In this document: piece after piece, positions 26,931-36,153 of the stretch
How positions within the stretch are numbered: position 1 is the first letter of the stretch
Layout of the letters: each line of letters begins with the position of its first letter
NCBI RefSeq assembly: GCF_030719035.1
Contig: NZ_CP132203.1
Span: 3,986,501-4,050,500 of the forward strand
Length of the DNA: 64,000 nt
From: Hahella sp. HNIBRBA332
Lineage (GTDB): Bacteria > Pseudomonadota > Gammaproteobacteria > Pseudomonadales > Oleiphilaceae
Direction: 5' to 3'
The notes under the pieces: model-generated
What the model saw: only the letters and a program-made list of their open reading frames with translations
Database searches by the model: none
What the model was told of the DNA's origin: nothing
Translations under genes and position numbers: made by a program

Positions 26931-27674
26931 ATGTATTATTTTCGCTCCCTTCTTTTGGCGTTATTCGCCACTCTCTGCTTGCCAGCAAATGCGGAAGAGG
27001 TAACTTTTAATCTGGTTACTGAAAACTTCCCTCCCTACAACATGAGCGTTAATGATGCTGAGTTTGAACACAGACCCGAGGATATCACCGGTCTGATTAC
27101 TGATGTTGTTAAACAGATTTTTACCAAGGCGAAAATCGGTTACACCATGAAGCTGCGTAATTGGAGCTACGCATACAACTACGCTCAGCGCAAAGAGTTC
27201 CGAGGAGTATTTGGAACCACTCTCACTGACGCCCGTAAACCACTTTTCAAATGGGTCGGCCCTATCGCCTCTGACGGCTGGGTGCTGTACGCCAAGGGTG
27301 GCTCAACCATTCAAATCAACTCTATTGAAGACGCAAAGAAGTACAAGATAGGCGCATATAAAGGCGACGTCAGAGAACAGTGGCTACTTTCCAACGGCTT
27401 TGAGACTTCCAGTCTCGACGACGATGCCCTGAACCCTAAAAGACTACAAAGCGGCCAGATTGATCTTTGGATATCCGGCCCGGTCTCCGGCCCCTACTAC
27501 GCCGCCAAGAATGGCGTCACCAACATAAAACCTGTATTCACTGTTAAAGAGACGCAACTTTATTTGGCAGTAAACAAGGAAACGCCAGACGAGTACATAA
27601 GCAAGCTGAACGAGGCCCTGGAAAAAATGCGTTCCAGCGGCGAATTGGACAAAATTACCGCCAGATACAGATAA
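26931..27674 (+). CDS. Periplasmic solute-binding protein, SBP_bac_3 type (copy 1)
   Basis: A 247-residue periplasmic binding protein. The signal peptide ends PANA at residue 21. The core shows the polar amino-acid binding fold pattern, with NLVTENFPPYNM near the start of the mature chain and GVFGTTLTDARKPLFKWVGP near the middle. The ligand is not predictable. No ABC permease or ATPase gene is adjacent; stand-alone members of this family in marine gammaproteobacteria are common. It is closely related to the next gene, which looks like a tandem duplicate. A small inverted repeat (GGATAG/CTATCC at 26883-26899) lies upstream. Confidence 0.85.
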   Translation: MYYFRSLLLALFATLCLPANAEEVTFNLVTENFPPYNMSVNDAEFEHRPEDITGLITDVVKQIFTKAKIGYTMKLRNWSYAYNYAQRKEFRGVFGTTLTDARKPLFKWVGPIASDGWVLYAKGGSTIQINSIEDAKKYKIGAYKGDVREQWLLSNGFETSSLDDDALNPKRLQSGQIDLWISGPVSGPYYAAKNGVTNIKPVFTVKETQLYLAVNKETPDEYISKLNEALEKMRSSGELDKITARYR

Positions 27675-27692
27675 ACAACAGAGCCTTACAAA

Positions 27693-27730
27693 CCCTGCGA
27701 AGCCCCATACCAAGGGCCTCGCAGGGCCTT
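27693..27730 (+). terminator. Hairpin between the two solute-binding genes
   Basis: CCCTGCGA and TCGCAGGG form an 8-bp stem with an 18-base loop, followed by a pyrimidine-rich stretch. This separates the two copies transcriptionally. Confidence 0.55.
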
Positions 27731-27859
27731 TCCCTCATTTTTCTTTTCTCTTATCCGGAAAATTACTTATTCGGAAGTCACCTACACCGGCTGTTTAATA
27801 AGCAGCCAGACTAAACGTTAGTCAGAACACCATTCCGCCCAGCCGTTTGAGGTGATTTA

Positions 27860-28594
27860 ATGATCGCTAAGAAGCTATTGTTGGTTTCTGTTCTCTTTCT
27901 GTCCGCCATTGCTCGTGGCGAAACCTTTAACCTGGTCACGGAAAATTTCCCGCCCTTCAACATGGGCGAGGAAGACCACAAGTACGAACACAAAGCTGAC
28001 GCCATCAGCGGCATCAATGTGGATATTGTCAAAGAGCTCTTCAAACGCTCTGGTTATGACTACCGCCTGAAACTCAGAAACTGGAACTACGCTTACAACT
28101 TTGCGCAACGCAAGGAGTTCCGCGGCGTATTCGGCACCACGCTGACCGACGCTCGTAAACCACTGTTCAAGTGGGTCGGACCGCTCGCCAAGAACGACTG
28201 GGTCTTCTTTGCAAGAAATGACACAACTATCAAAATTAACTCTGTAGAGGACGCCAAGCCTTATCTCATTGGTTGCTATAAGGATGACTCCAGAGCGCAA
28301 TTTTTGAAGAACAACGGCTTCAACGCTTCAGAGCTGGAAGATGACAGCCTCAACCCCAAGAGACTGCAACAACGACAAGTGGATCTCTGGATCTCCAGCA
28401 CCGCATCAGGCTACTACTACGCCAAGCTGGCCGGAGTTTCCGATATCAAGCCTATATTTACTATACGAGATACCAGTCTATATCTGGCGATGAACAAGGA
28501 CACGCCTGACGAGCACATAGAGCACCTCAACAAAGTGCTCGATAAGATGCGTACTGAAGGCTATTTGGACAAAGTTTACTCAAACTACAAATAG
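27860..28594 (+). CDS. Periplasmic solute-binding protein, SBP_bac_3 type (copy 2)
   Basis: A 244-residue paralogue of the preceding gene, sharing long identical stretches (for example YAYN, AQRKEFRGVFGTTLTDARKP and LFKWVGP). The signal peptide ends at about residue 19 (AIARG). The ligand-facing parts differ (LIGCYKDDSRAQFL against KIGAYKGDVREQWL), so the two copies may bind different solutes. It has its own upstream region, with a GGCTG/CAGCC hairpin at 27789-27807. Confidence 0.85.
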   Translation: MIAKKLLLVSVLFLSAIARGETFNLVTENFPPFNMGEEDHKYEHKADAISGINVDIVKELFKRSGYDYRLKLRNWNYAYNFAQRKEFRGVFGTTLTDARKPLFKWVGPLAKNDWVFFARNDTTIKINSVEDAKPYLIGCYKDDSRAQFLKNNGFNASELEDDSLNPKRLQQRQVDLWISSTASGYYYAKLAGVSDIKPIFTIRDTSLYLAMNKDTPDEHIEHLNKVLDKMRTEGYLDKVYSNYK

Positions 28595-28601
28595 AGAGCC
28601 T

Positions 28602-29324
28602 TTACACCTGACTTAAGGCGGCTGAAGTCCGCCTTATCCACTCCTCCATCTCCTTGTGAACTTCGTCGGTAGCTCGACCACTGGTCTCAATGGGAGCGCC
28701 TACTTTCACCTTAATCAATCCAGGGCGCTTGCTGATACTGCCTGCCGGCCAACAGTCGCCAGCATTATGCGCAACCGGCAGCAAAGGAACGCCTGCGCTG
28801 ACCGCCAGCAAAGCGCCGCCCTTGTTGTACTTACCAACCTGCCCGGGACGAACCCGCGTTCCCTCAGGATAGATCACAACCCAATAACCTGACGTCAAAC
28901 GCTCTTTACCTTGCTTCAGCAACTGTTTAAGCGCCGCCGACGGTTTACTTCGGTCAATAGCGATAGGCTTCAATCTTTTCAGAGCCCAACCAAAAAATGG
29001 AATTTTCATTAACTCTTGCTTAAGCACAGTGCATTGAGGACGGAATATTACCCCCAACAAATATGTTTCCCAGGCGCTTTGGTGATTGCTGACAACCACA
29101 CAACTCGTTTTCGGAATATTCTCCAGCCCCTCAATCTCATAACGTATGCCACAAACAACCCGCGCCCACCAAAGAGCGAACACATTAAACCGAGACACGA
29201 TGTAATAGCGCTTTTCAAAATTGACGTAAGGACCGACCAACATCCCAAACAAAGAAGTGATGATGACGCCCCAAGCATACCCAATGTAAAAAACGAAAGA
29301 CCGAAATAGCTGAAATGCCTGCAC
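28602..29324 (-). CDS. Lysophospholipid acyltransferase (PlsC family)
   Basis: Inner-membrane acyltransferase that probably acylates lysophosphatidic acid. The N-terminus is hydrophobic (SFVFYIGYAWGVIITSLFGM). Block I is NHQSAWE, an HX4E version of the usual HX4D; this variant occurs in a known PlsC-like subgroup (KHQSTWE). Block III is YPEGTRVRPG. GTG at 29324 has AAGG upstream and is my best start; the frame extends to a TTG at 29375. It is convergent with the second solute-binding gene. Confidence 0.8.
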   Translation of the reverse strand: MQAFQLFRSFVFYIGYAWGVIITSLFGMLVGPYVNFEKRYYIVSRFNVFALWWARVVCGIRYEIEGLENIPKTSCVVVSNHQSAWETYLLGVIFRPQCTVLKQELMKIPFFGWALKRLKPIAIDRSKPSAALKQLLKQGKERLTSGYWVVIYPEGTRVRPGQVGKYNKGGALLAVSAGVPLLPVAHNAGDCWPAGSISKRPGLIKVKVGAPIETSGRATDEVHKEMEEWIRRTSAALSQV

Positions 29325-29635
29325 TTTTGCCCGCCTTTTTTCAATGCCCGCAAAGGATATCAACTCCCCGCCCAAAGCTGCAATGAATGTTATCCCTCAA
29401 CGCCCCAGAAACCCAATGTTTGAGGGCTTTTGCGACTAAAGTACACCCTCTTAAGCGGCCACCCGCTCACCCCTTGACCAATATCAAGACGCCCTATCGG
29501 GAGCTGGATACACTGAACATGGAGAGAGGGGGGATCCACTTGCCAACAAGTGTGACAGCAGGCGCGCGCGCTAAAATCGCCGACCATGATAATCAAACGC
29601 GCGCAGGTGTTTTCTTACCTGGTTGGAGACCCAAT
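29325..29635. other. Regulatory gap between the acyltransferase and the HemN-like gene
   Basis: Contains the FNR/Anr-type promoter listed separately. The frame of the HemN-like gene is open through most of this gap (from 29387), but the promoter position and ribosome site argue that translation starts at 29636. Confidence 0.5.
29474..29514 (+). promoter_or_regulatory. FNR/Anr box with class II promoter
   Basis: TTGACCAATATCAA (29474-29487) matches the FNR consensus TTGAT-N4-ATCAA with one mismatch. A TACACT -10 element starts 22 bases after the box (29509-29514), exactly the class II layout with the box centred near -41. The predicted transcript starts near 29521, before the HemN-like gene. 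The fnr gene itself is the next gene downstream. Confidence 0.65.
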
Positions 29636-30652
29636 ATGCCAGTTGGAAAGGTTGTCGAACAAACAAAACAAAATGGGGGTAACGATAGCTGGGTCTATTT
29701 GCTCAACTCCCCCCCCAAGGAATTCTCCAATGAGAACTGGAGCGTCTTGGACGAGGGAATCTATAACGCAGACTATCGCAACAGCTCCCTGGCTCGATAT
29801 TACGAAGGCGGATTCGCATTGAGCATTCAGGCGCCTTGTTTTAATACACTCGTTAGCGCGGAAAATTACACCCGCCGACTCCCATCCATGAACGCAAATC
29901 TGCAGAAGTACATCGACTATGTCGTCAAGGAAGTGAGGCTACTCAAGCAGAGCCTTCCTATCGGTTGTCAGGTTAAGTACCTGCATTGGTTCGGCGATCT
30001 GGTGCGCCAGCTTACTCCCGCAGCGCAAACGCAGGTGATGTACTATTTAGGCCGGGAGTTCAAGCTGAACTTCGGCGCCGATGCCCGCCATGTCATTGAG
30101 CTGGACGCCCGCCCAGACTCAGAGGAAGCGCTAGCACTGATCAAGGGATTGGGTTTTAACATCATCTGCATCAATGACCCCGGTGAGTATGCACAGTCCT
30201 GCCCTATTGAGGAGCTTAAGGATTGGCTGCAAACCATCAGGGCATTCGACTTCAGAGCCGTTTACCTGCGCCTGAAAGTATCTCCAGCCACCTACCCCAC
30301 ACTGTCCCAGCATCTTGAGGAAATTCTGACGGAAAGACCGCAAGGCATTCTTCTTTCCAGCCATAAGCCAGAATTCGCCAGCACGCCAGGTCTGGAAGCA
30401 GCGTTAAAAGATTTCAAGCGACGCATTAAGTCCGCATCGTTTATTCCGATCACACAGGACTTTTTCGCTCTACCCTGGACGGGCTTAATAAGCCAAGGAG
30501 TCAGCTGTCTACATGGTGTCGGATTGGGCGCATTCTCTTACACGCCCCATTACCAGTTGCGCAACGCCACACAGCTGGATGACTACTACAAAATCCTCGA
30601 CAAAAGCGAGCTCCCGGCAAGAGCAATTCGTTACACTCAGACACAGCTGTAA
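29636..30652 (+). CDS. HemN-like protein lacking the radical-SAM cysteines (probable pseudoenzyme)
   Basis: A protein of about 338 residues that aligns by eye with oxygen-independent coproporphyrinogen oxidase HemN. FALSIQAPCFNTLVSAENYTRR stands where HemN has LSLYVHIPFC and its CX3CX2C cluster motif. YLHWFGDLVRQL replaces QLHWGGGTPT. VIELDARPDSEEALALIKGL and GFNIICIND parallel IEVDPRE and GFNRLS. LHGVGLGAFSY and LDDYYKILD match the later GMGVSAIS and LKQYYQQVD. Only one cysteine remains at the cluster site and the C-terminal HemN domain is missing, so it cannot bind the usual 4Fe-4S/SAM centre. ATG 29636 has GGAG seven bases upstream; the frame is open from 29387. It is adjacent to fnr, as hemN is near anr in Pseudomonas. 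Confidence 0.72.
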   Translation: MPVGKVVEQTKQNGGNDSWVYLLNSPPKEFSNENWSVLDEGIYNADYRNSSLARYYEGGFALSIQAPCFNTLVSAENYTRRLPSMNANLQKYIDYVVKEVRLLKQSLPIGCQVKYLHWFGDLVRQLTPAAQTQVMYYLGREFKLNFGADARHVIELDARPDSEEALALIKGLGFNIICINDPGEYAQSCPIEELKDWLQTIRAFDFRAVYLRLKVSPATYPTLSQHLEEILTERPQGILLSSHKPEFASTPGLEAALKDFKRRIKSASFIPITQDFFALPWTGLISQGVSCLHGVGLGAFSYTPHYQLRNATQLDDYYKILDKSELPARAIRYTQTQL

Positions 30653-30796
30653 CAAAAGGTGAAAGCTATGTAAAAACATTGGCGAGTGTAGGTTTTCCCT
30701 GTAAATTTCCTGCTGTGGGGATTTGCTTTTAAACAGCTATTGGCTATCCTAGAAGCCTCTTTAAGCAGTTTCACTCATTCAGCCACGAGGCGACCG

Positions 30797-31576
30797 ATGG
30801 AAAGCAAGCATATAGCAACCTCCTCTCCTTTTACCTTACACAGGGGCTGCCATGAATGTAACTTGAGCAAGCTTTGCATTCCTATCGCAGTCGGGGCTGA
30901 AGACATTGATCGCCTGGAAGAAATCATTCGCCAAGGGAAGATGCTGAATCGCGGCGAATATATCTTTGAGCAACATACGCCATTCCGCTCCTGTTTCGCA
31001 GTTCGCAGCGGCGCAATCAAAACATTCACCGTGTCAGAGGAAGGCGAGGAGCAGGTAACTGGCTTCTACCTGCCTGGCGAGATTATCGGCTTGGACAGCG
31101 TCAGCATGGAAAAATATTCCTGCTCCGCCGTCGCCCTTGAGCGCACCAGCGTATGTGAAATTCCTCTGGAAAAGTTTGAAGACCTTGCTTCAGACATCCC
31201 CAGCCTACAGCACCATTTTTTCTCATTGATGAGCAAAGAGATCCAGGAAAGCAGGCAGCTCACCATGTTATTGAGCAAAAACTCTGCTGAAGAGCGCATT
31301 GCCTCGCTTTTACTATCCCTGTCGACTCGCTTTAGTCGTCGTCGCCTGTCCGGCACAAACTTCAGACTCCCTATGCCTCGCAGTGATATAGGCAACTATT
31401 TAGGCTTGGCCGTCGAAACTGTAAGCCGGGTTATTACCCGCTTCCAGAACAATGGCATTATTAAGGTCCAGGGAAGGGAAGTTCAGATATTGCAATTGGA
31501 AGAGCTGCAGAAAATTCTTCGCCACGATACCAAGTGTCTGGAACACCAGAAGGAATCAGCCCTTAACGCTCGTTAA
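30797..31576 (+). CDS. fnr: FNR/Anr-type oxygen-sensing transcription regulator
   Basis: CRP-family activator that senses oxygen through a 4Fe-4S cluster. The cluster ligands are present: Cys18, Cys21 and Cys27 (CHECNLSKLC) and Cys120 (SVCEIPLE). The cyclic-nucleotide-like beta roll is followed by the helix-turn-helix DIGNYLGLAVETVSRVITRF, whose E..SR residues read TTGAT half-sites. ATG at 30797 has GAGG six bases upstream and gives 259 residues (E. coli FNR has 250); the frame is open from a TTG at 30740. The stop overlaps the convergent reductase gene by four bases. Confidence 0.94.
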   Translation: MESKHIATSSPFTLHRGCHECNLSKLCIPIAVGAEDIDRLEEIIRQGKMLNRGEYIFEQHTPFRSCFAVRSGAIKTFTVSEEGEEQVTGFYLPGEIIGLDSVSMEKYSCSAVALERTSVCEIPLEKFEDLASDIPSLQHHFFSLMSKEIQESRQLTMLLSKNSAEERIASLLLSLSTRFSRRRLSGTNFRLPMPRSDIGNYLGLAVETVSRVITRFQNNGIIKVQGREVQILQLEELQKILRHDTKCLEHQKESALNAR

Positions 31577-32490
31577 CGGGTCTCTTCCAAGCAGTTTTTA
31601 GCTGGCTTCACGCCGCCGCGCTGCTGACACTGCTCAATCAACGCAGGCAGATAGCGGCGCCAGGGAAGCTGCTTGACGCCGAAAGTGTTGCGCAACTTGA
31701 TACACCCCAACGCCCCATTTGCGGGAAGCGCCACCCCAGGCAACACGTCAGCGCCTTTTTTCTCAATCAGAGCCTGCAACATTTCTTCCTGACCAAACGC
31801 CTGCAGCACAATCGCCTTCAACAATTCATAATGGGTGACAGCTTCAGCGCCGGCATAATGGTAAACGCCCCACACAGAGATATTACAGCTCAACTGCTTG
31901 ATAACAGCGTCTACGACCCTCGCTACATCATCCACCGCAACGGGAGTCAGTTGCATATCGGTGCTGGCGTTCAGGCGCTTACCTGAAGACAGTGCTGAAA
32001 GCATGGTCTGCAGCCAGCCTTGAGCGCCCGCCTCCAGTAACCAACCAACCCTCAAGATCAGATGCTTGCTATAGTTTTCCTGAAACCATTGCTCACTCTG
32101 CAACTTTGTCCGCCCATACACAGAAAGAGGACGCCCTTTATTGGCGGAAATATAGGGATTCTTTTTGACACCATCAAAAACAAGATGACTGGAGATGTGA
32201 ATAATCGGCGCCTTCCATAAACCCGCTACCTCTGCCACCGCCTCGCAAGCGGATACGTTAACTTGGTACGCCAGGTCCGGATGCTGCTCCGCCTTGAACA
32301 GATCGCTCATCTCCGCGGCATGAACGACGAAATCCGCTGACGGCATCGCCTTCATTCCCCTCACAATCGCATCGTTGGTCATCAGAAACTGCTCATAGGG
32401 AACGCCCTCCACCGCCATGCCGCTCTGCTGCAAACGCTGAGCTATAGCCCTGCCTAATGGCGAATCAATTCCCGTCACACAAACAATCAC
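31573..32490 (-). CDS. RmlD-like NAD(P)-dependent sugar-nucleotide reductase/epimerase
   Basis: A 305-residue extended SDR protein similar to dTDP-4-dehydrorhamnose reductase. The nucleotide loop is VTGIDSPLGRAIAQRL (residues 5-20), HISSHLVFDG follows near 98-107, and the catalytic YXXXK is Tyr125 and Lys129 (VYGRTKLQSEQW). The start MIVCVTGIDS is typical. There are no rmlA, rmlB or rmlC genes nearby, so the true substrate may not be dTDP-rhamnose precursor. Confidence 0.8.
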   Translation of the reverse strand: MIVCVTGIDSPLGRAIAQRLQQSGMAVEGVPYEQFLMTNDAIVRGMKAMPSADFVVHAAEMSDLFKAEQHPDLAYQVNVSACEAVAEVAGLWKAPIIHISSHLVFDGVKKNPYISANKGRPLSVYGRTKLQSEQWFQENYSKHLILRVGWLLEAGAQGWLQTMLSALSSGKRLNASTDMQLTPVAVDDVARVVDAVIKQLSCNISVWGVYHYAGAEAVTHYELLKAIVLQAFGQEEMLQALIEKKGADVLPGVALPANGALGCIKLRNTFGVKQLPWRRYLPALIEQCQQRGGVKPAKNCLEETR

Positions 32491-32644
32491 TCATGTACCC
32501 CTTAAATGCTTCTCTTAGCCTTTGGCAACCCCCAGAATGCGGGCCGCACGAAGATATTATGTTAACAATATTGGCTGCTTGATGGGATTTTCGCAAACCC
32601 GATACACCGGGCTCTATCCGCATCATTTCGCTTAACGCTGCGCT

Positions 32645-33769
32645 TTAAATTCCTTCCAAACGATTAAGGTATACCCTGGGAACCCGCGAGGTCATGCCCG
32701 TAAATAAAGTATAGGAGATTGTTGACGCATATCCTGCAACCTCATCAGCAGAAACAGCCCCGCCCCACAATTCCACTTCCGACCCAATGCGCGCCTCTGG
32801 AATATGAGAAATATCCACCGTCAGCATATCCATTGATACCCGACCGATTATTTTTGTCCGCTTACCACACACTGCAACAGGCGCCCCATTCTGCATCTGC
32901 CTTGGATAACCGTCGCCATACCCTACCGCAACTACCCCCATTCTGGTTGGGCCGCTCGCAGTCCAGGCGGCGCCATAGCCAATAGAATCCCCAGCTTGCA
33001 GCTCCCGAGTAGCAATCAAGCGCGACTCAAAGGTCATAACTGGCTTCAACCCAAAATCCGCCCCCGTCTTATCAGCCATGGGCGACGCGCCGTACATCGC
33101 AATTCCCGGGCGCACCCAATCCAAATGAGTTTCGGGGTATTGCAGCAAGGCTGCCGAATTAGCGGAGGAGTAGCTCCACCTGCCTGATCCCGTCGCCTGC
33201 ATACCAGCCTGAAACGCCTGCCACTGTTTCTGCTGCAGCAGACTATCCAGCTCATCAGCACATGCAAAGTGAGTCATTAGCCCAATAATAGACAACCCGG
33301 GGAACTGCTGCAGCATCTCAACGACGCCAGCTAGCTTATCTAACGACAATCCCAACCGGTTCATACCCGTATTTAACTTGATCCAGGTTTGCATCCTGGC
33401 GGAGTTAGGGCCCACCTTACGCAGGGGCGCCACATCAGACAACATGTCCAGTTGCTCCAGGTCATGCACGACCCACTCGATATCACGCCAACGCGTGGAA
33501 TCGGCCAACTCTTCCGAACTGTAGAAGCCTTCCAACACCAAGAGCGGCGTCGTAACGCCCGCTTCACGCAGACTCACGGCCTCATCGTAGCAGGCCACCG
33601 CCAACTTGGGAGCTTCCCCTTTCAGGGCGCGGGCAATTTCCACTGCGCCATGACCGTATGCATCAGCTTTAATTACCGCTGCGCAGCGAGCGTTTTTAGC
33701 GATGGAATTCAACAAGCGAATATTGTGACGCAGAGCGTCCAGGTCAATAAGAGCGCGGGATGGACGCAT
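32645..33769 (-). CDS. alr: Alanine racemase
   Basis: PLP enzyme that makes D-alanine for peptidoglycan. 374 residues. Lys34 in AVIKADAYGHG forms the Schiff base with PLP, and the second catalytic residue is the tyrosine of SIGYGAAW. The barrel motif GYGDGYPR and C-terminal beta domain (VSMDMLTVDI) are intact. The start codon overlaps the dnaB stop (TAATG), so translation is coupled; dnaB-alr is the usual order. Confidence 0.96.
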   Translation of the reverse strand: MRPSRALIDLDALRHNIRLLNSIAKNARCAAVIKADAYGHGAVEIARALKGEAPKLAVACYDEAVSLREAGVTTPLLVLEGFYSSEELADSTRWRDIEWVVHDLEQLDMLSDVAPLRKVGPNSARMQTWIKLNTGMNRLGLSLDKLAGVVEMLQQFPGLSIIGLMTHFACADELDSLLQQKQWQAFQAGMQATGSGRWSYSSANSAALLQYPETHLDWVRPGIAMYGASPMADKTGADFGLKPVMTFESRLIATRELQAGDSIGYGAAWTASGPTRMGVVAVGYGDGYPRQMQNGAPVAVCGKRTKIIGRVSMDMLTVDISHIPEARIGSEVELWGGAVSADEVAGYASTISYTLFTGMTSRVPRVYLNRLEGI

Positions 33770-35196
33770 TACTCGTAATCCCCGCCATAATCGTGAGCCA
33801 AATCTTCAAACCTGGTGAATTTACCCATAAATGCTAAGCGCACTGTCCCGATGGGGCCGTTACGCTGCTTACCGATAATAATTTCTGCAATACCTTTGTC
33901 TGGACTATCCTCGTGATAGACCTCATCCCGGTAGATAAACATGATCAAGTCAGCGTCCTGCTCAATCGCTCCCGATTCTCGCAAGTCGGAGTTAACCGGT
34001 CGCTTATTGGGGCGCTGCTCCAAGCTACGGTTAAGCTGGGACAGCGCGACCACAGGACAGTTCAACTCCTTCGCCAACGCTTTTAAGCCCCGCGAAATTT
34101 CAGAAATCTCGGCCGTACGCCCCTCCGTCATCCCCGGCACCCTCATCAACTGAAGGTAATCCACCATGATCAAGCCTATTTCGCCATTGTGATCCCGAGC
34201 CACTCTTCTCGCCCTGGAGCGCATCTCCGTAGGACTCAACGCCGCCGTGTCGTCAATATATAAGGGCTTATCTTTCAGCATGTTAACGGCTGACGTCAGA
34301 CGCGGCCAGTCATCTTCATCCAGCTTCCCGCTCCGCACTTTAGTCTGATCAATACGCCCCAAAGAAGACAACATACGCATAACGATAGAGTCGGAAGGCA
34401 TCTCCATACTGAACACCAAAACAGGCTTGCCACCCAGTATCAGCGCGTTCTCCACCAAGTTCATGGCGAATGTGGTCTTACCCATGGATGGACGACCTGC
34501 AACGATAATCAGGTCTGAAGCCTGCATCCCCGAGGTGCGATCATCCAAGTCACGAAATCCTGTAGTAACGCCGGTGATAGCCCCATCCGAGTGGAACAGT
34601 TCATCAATTTTCTTCAGTGTCTTCGTTAGAATCGGATTGACCGATTCCGGCCCACCCTGATTGGGCCGCGACTCTGCTATCTGAAAGACCCGCCGCTCTG
34701 CGTCGTCCAATACCTCTGTGCTGGTGCGCCCTTCTGTCTGATAGGCTTCGTCGGCGATTTCATTAGCGACGGTGATCAACTGGCGCAATACAGAACGTTC
34801 GCGAATGATTTCCGCATAAGCGCGAATATTGGCTGCACTGGGGGTATTTTTGGCCAGCTCACTCAGATAAGCCAGTCCACCCGCAGAACTCAACTCATTG
34901 CGATTATCCAGCTCTTCCGAGACAGTGATGGCGTCCAAGGGGCTACCAAGATTCGCCAACCGGGAAATTGAGCCAAATATCAGGCGGTGATCCAAACGAT
35001 AAAAGTCTTTCGCTGTAATGATGTCGGAAATCTTGTCCCAACTGGCGTTGTCCAGCATCAGACCACCGAGAACGGACTGTTCCGCCTCAATCGAATGGGG
35101 CGGCGCTTTTACCACAGAGGAACCAACCAGGGCGGCGTTTGGGCCTTGCCCTTCCGAAGACTTGGTCGAATCTTTACGTATTACTGACTCATTCAT
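33769..35196 (-). CDS. dnaB: Replicative DNA helicase DnaB
   Basis: Hexameric helicase that unwinds DNA at the replication fork. 475 residues. The N-terminal helical domain (about 30-130; PPHSIEAEQSVLGGLMLD) is followed by the RecA-like motor with Walker A GRPSMGKT at 235-242 and the DnaB signature MVDYLQLM. No intein is present. It lies downstream of rplI behind a terminator. Confidence 0.97.
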   Translation of the reverse strand: MNESVIRKDSTKSSEGQGPNAALVGSSVVKAPPHSIEAEQSVLGGLMLDNASWDKISDIITAKDFYRLDHRLIFGSISRLANLGSPLDAITVSEELDNRNELSSAGGLAYLSELAKNTPSAANIRAYAEIIRERSVLRQLITVANEIADEAYQTEGRTSTEVLDDAERRVFQIAESRPNQGGPESVNPILTKTLKKIDELFHSDGAITGVTTGFRDLDDRTSGMQASDLIIVAGRPSMGKTTFAMNLVENALILGGKPVLVFSMEMPSDSIVMRMLSSLGRIDQTKVRSGKLDEDDWPRLTSAVNMLKDKPLYIDDTAALSPTEMRSRARRVARDHNGEIGLIMVDYLQLMRVPGMTEGRTAEISEISRGLKALAKELNCPVVALSQLNRSLEQRPNKRPVNSDLRESGAIEQDADLIMFIYRDEVYHEDSPDKGIAEIIIGKQRNGPIGTVRLAFMGKFTRFEDLAHDYGGDYE

Positions 35197-35283
35197 AATG
35201 ACTTGCAGAGCTTTTAAGAGTAGCGCTTATTATCGCTAATTTGCAGGCATGGACAACACGACCATGGTGAAGTCTTGAGAGCA

Positions 35284-35320
35284 TAAAAAAAGGCAGTGCG
35301 CATAGAGCGGACTGCCTTTT
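35284..35320 (-). terminator. Terminator after rplI
   Basis: A 10-bp stem (AAAAGGCAGT with ACTGCCTTTT, loop of 13) sits just past the rplI stop, with T runs on both sides, so it can work in either direction. dnaB must then use its own promoter or read-through. Confidence 0.8.
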
Positions 35321-35336
35321 CTTGTATGACCGGAGA

Positions 35337-35783
35337 TTACTCGCCGACTACGATTACCTTAACGGTAGCGGTAACGTCGGTGTGCATCTGCACGTCTACT
35401 TCATACTCACCAGTGTTACGCAGAGCGCCTTCAGGCAAGCGAACTTCGCTTTTCTCAACTTCAACGCCCAAAGCAGATACTGCATCAGCGATGTCTTTGG
35501 TGCCAACAGAGCCGAACAGCTTACCTTCGTCGCCGGATTTAGCAACGATGGTCACTTCTTTACCGTTGATAGCTTCTGCACGAGCTTGAGCTTCAGACAG
35601 CTTCTCGGCAGCTGCTTTTTCAAGCTCTGCGCGACGAGCTTCGAACTGCTCAACATTTGCTTTAGTTGCAGGAACAGCTTTGCCGTAAGGCACTAGAAAG
35701 TTACGGCCATAACCAGCGCGAACCTTAACTTTATCGCCAAGGTTTCCGAGGTTGGCTACTTTTTCGAGAAGAATAACTTCCAT
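35337..35783 (-). CDS. rplI: 50S ribosomal protein L9
   Basis: Large-subunit protein of 148 residues. The start at 35783 gives the family N-terminus MEVILLEKVANLGNLGDKV and has GAGGT eight bases before it; the frame extends 30 codons upstream but without support. The N-terminal rRNA-binding domain (to about 52), long linking helix (EQFEARRAELEKAAAEKLSEA) and C-terminal domain are all present. Confidence 0.96.
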   Translation of the reverse strand: MEVILLEKVANLGNLGDKVKVRAGYGRNFLVPYGKAVPATKANVEQFEARRAELEKAAAEKLSEAQARAEAINGKEVTIVAKSGDEGKLFGSVGTKDIADAVSALGVEVEKSEVRLPEGALRNTGEYEVDVQMHTDVTATVKVIVVGE

Positions 35784-35906
35784 CTTGTTTACCTCAAATC
35801 TTGTAACAATCGGAAGCTTCATAGCTTCCGATTGGCAAACCTTTAAGAACCTGATTTTTCTACGCCATTTCACTAACGATGAAATGGCGGGAAATTTTTC
35901 AGGCGC

Positions 35907-36137
35907 TTAGTCGTCGTGGCGATCAGTGTAAGGCAGCAGAGCCAGGTAACGCGCACGCTTGATAGCAGTGGCGAGCTGACGCTGGTAACGCGCCTTGGTG
36001 CCGGTGATGCGGCTTGGCACGATTTTGCCAGTTTCAGTGATGTAGCCTTTCAGTACTTCTACATCTTTGTAATCAATCTCTTTTACGCCTTCGGCAGTAA
36101 AACGGCAGAACTTTCTTCTGCGAAAGAAACGAGCCAT
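35907..36137 (-). CDS. rpsR: 30S ribosomal protein S18
   Basis: Small-subunit protein of 76 residues that pairs with S6 on 16S rRNA. Starts [17 protein letters not shown] and contains [21 protein letters not shown]. Between rpsF and rplI. Confidence 0.97.
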
Positions 36138-36153
36138 GATAGCCTCCTATACC

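Noticed and set aside
34400..34560. Intein in dnaB near the P-loop
   Set aside because: The protein is collinear with ordinary DnaB and of normal length (475 aa).
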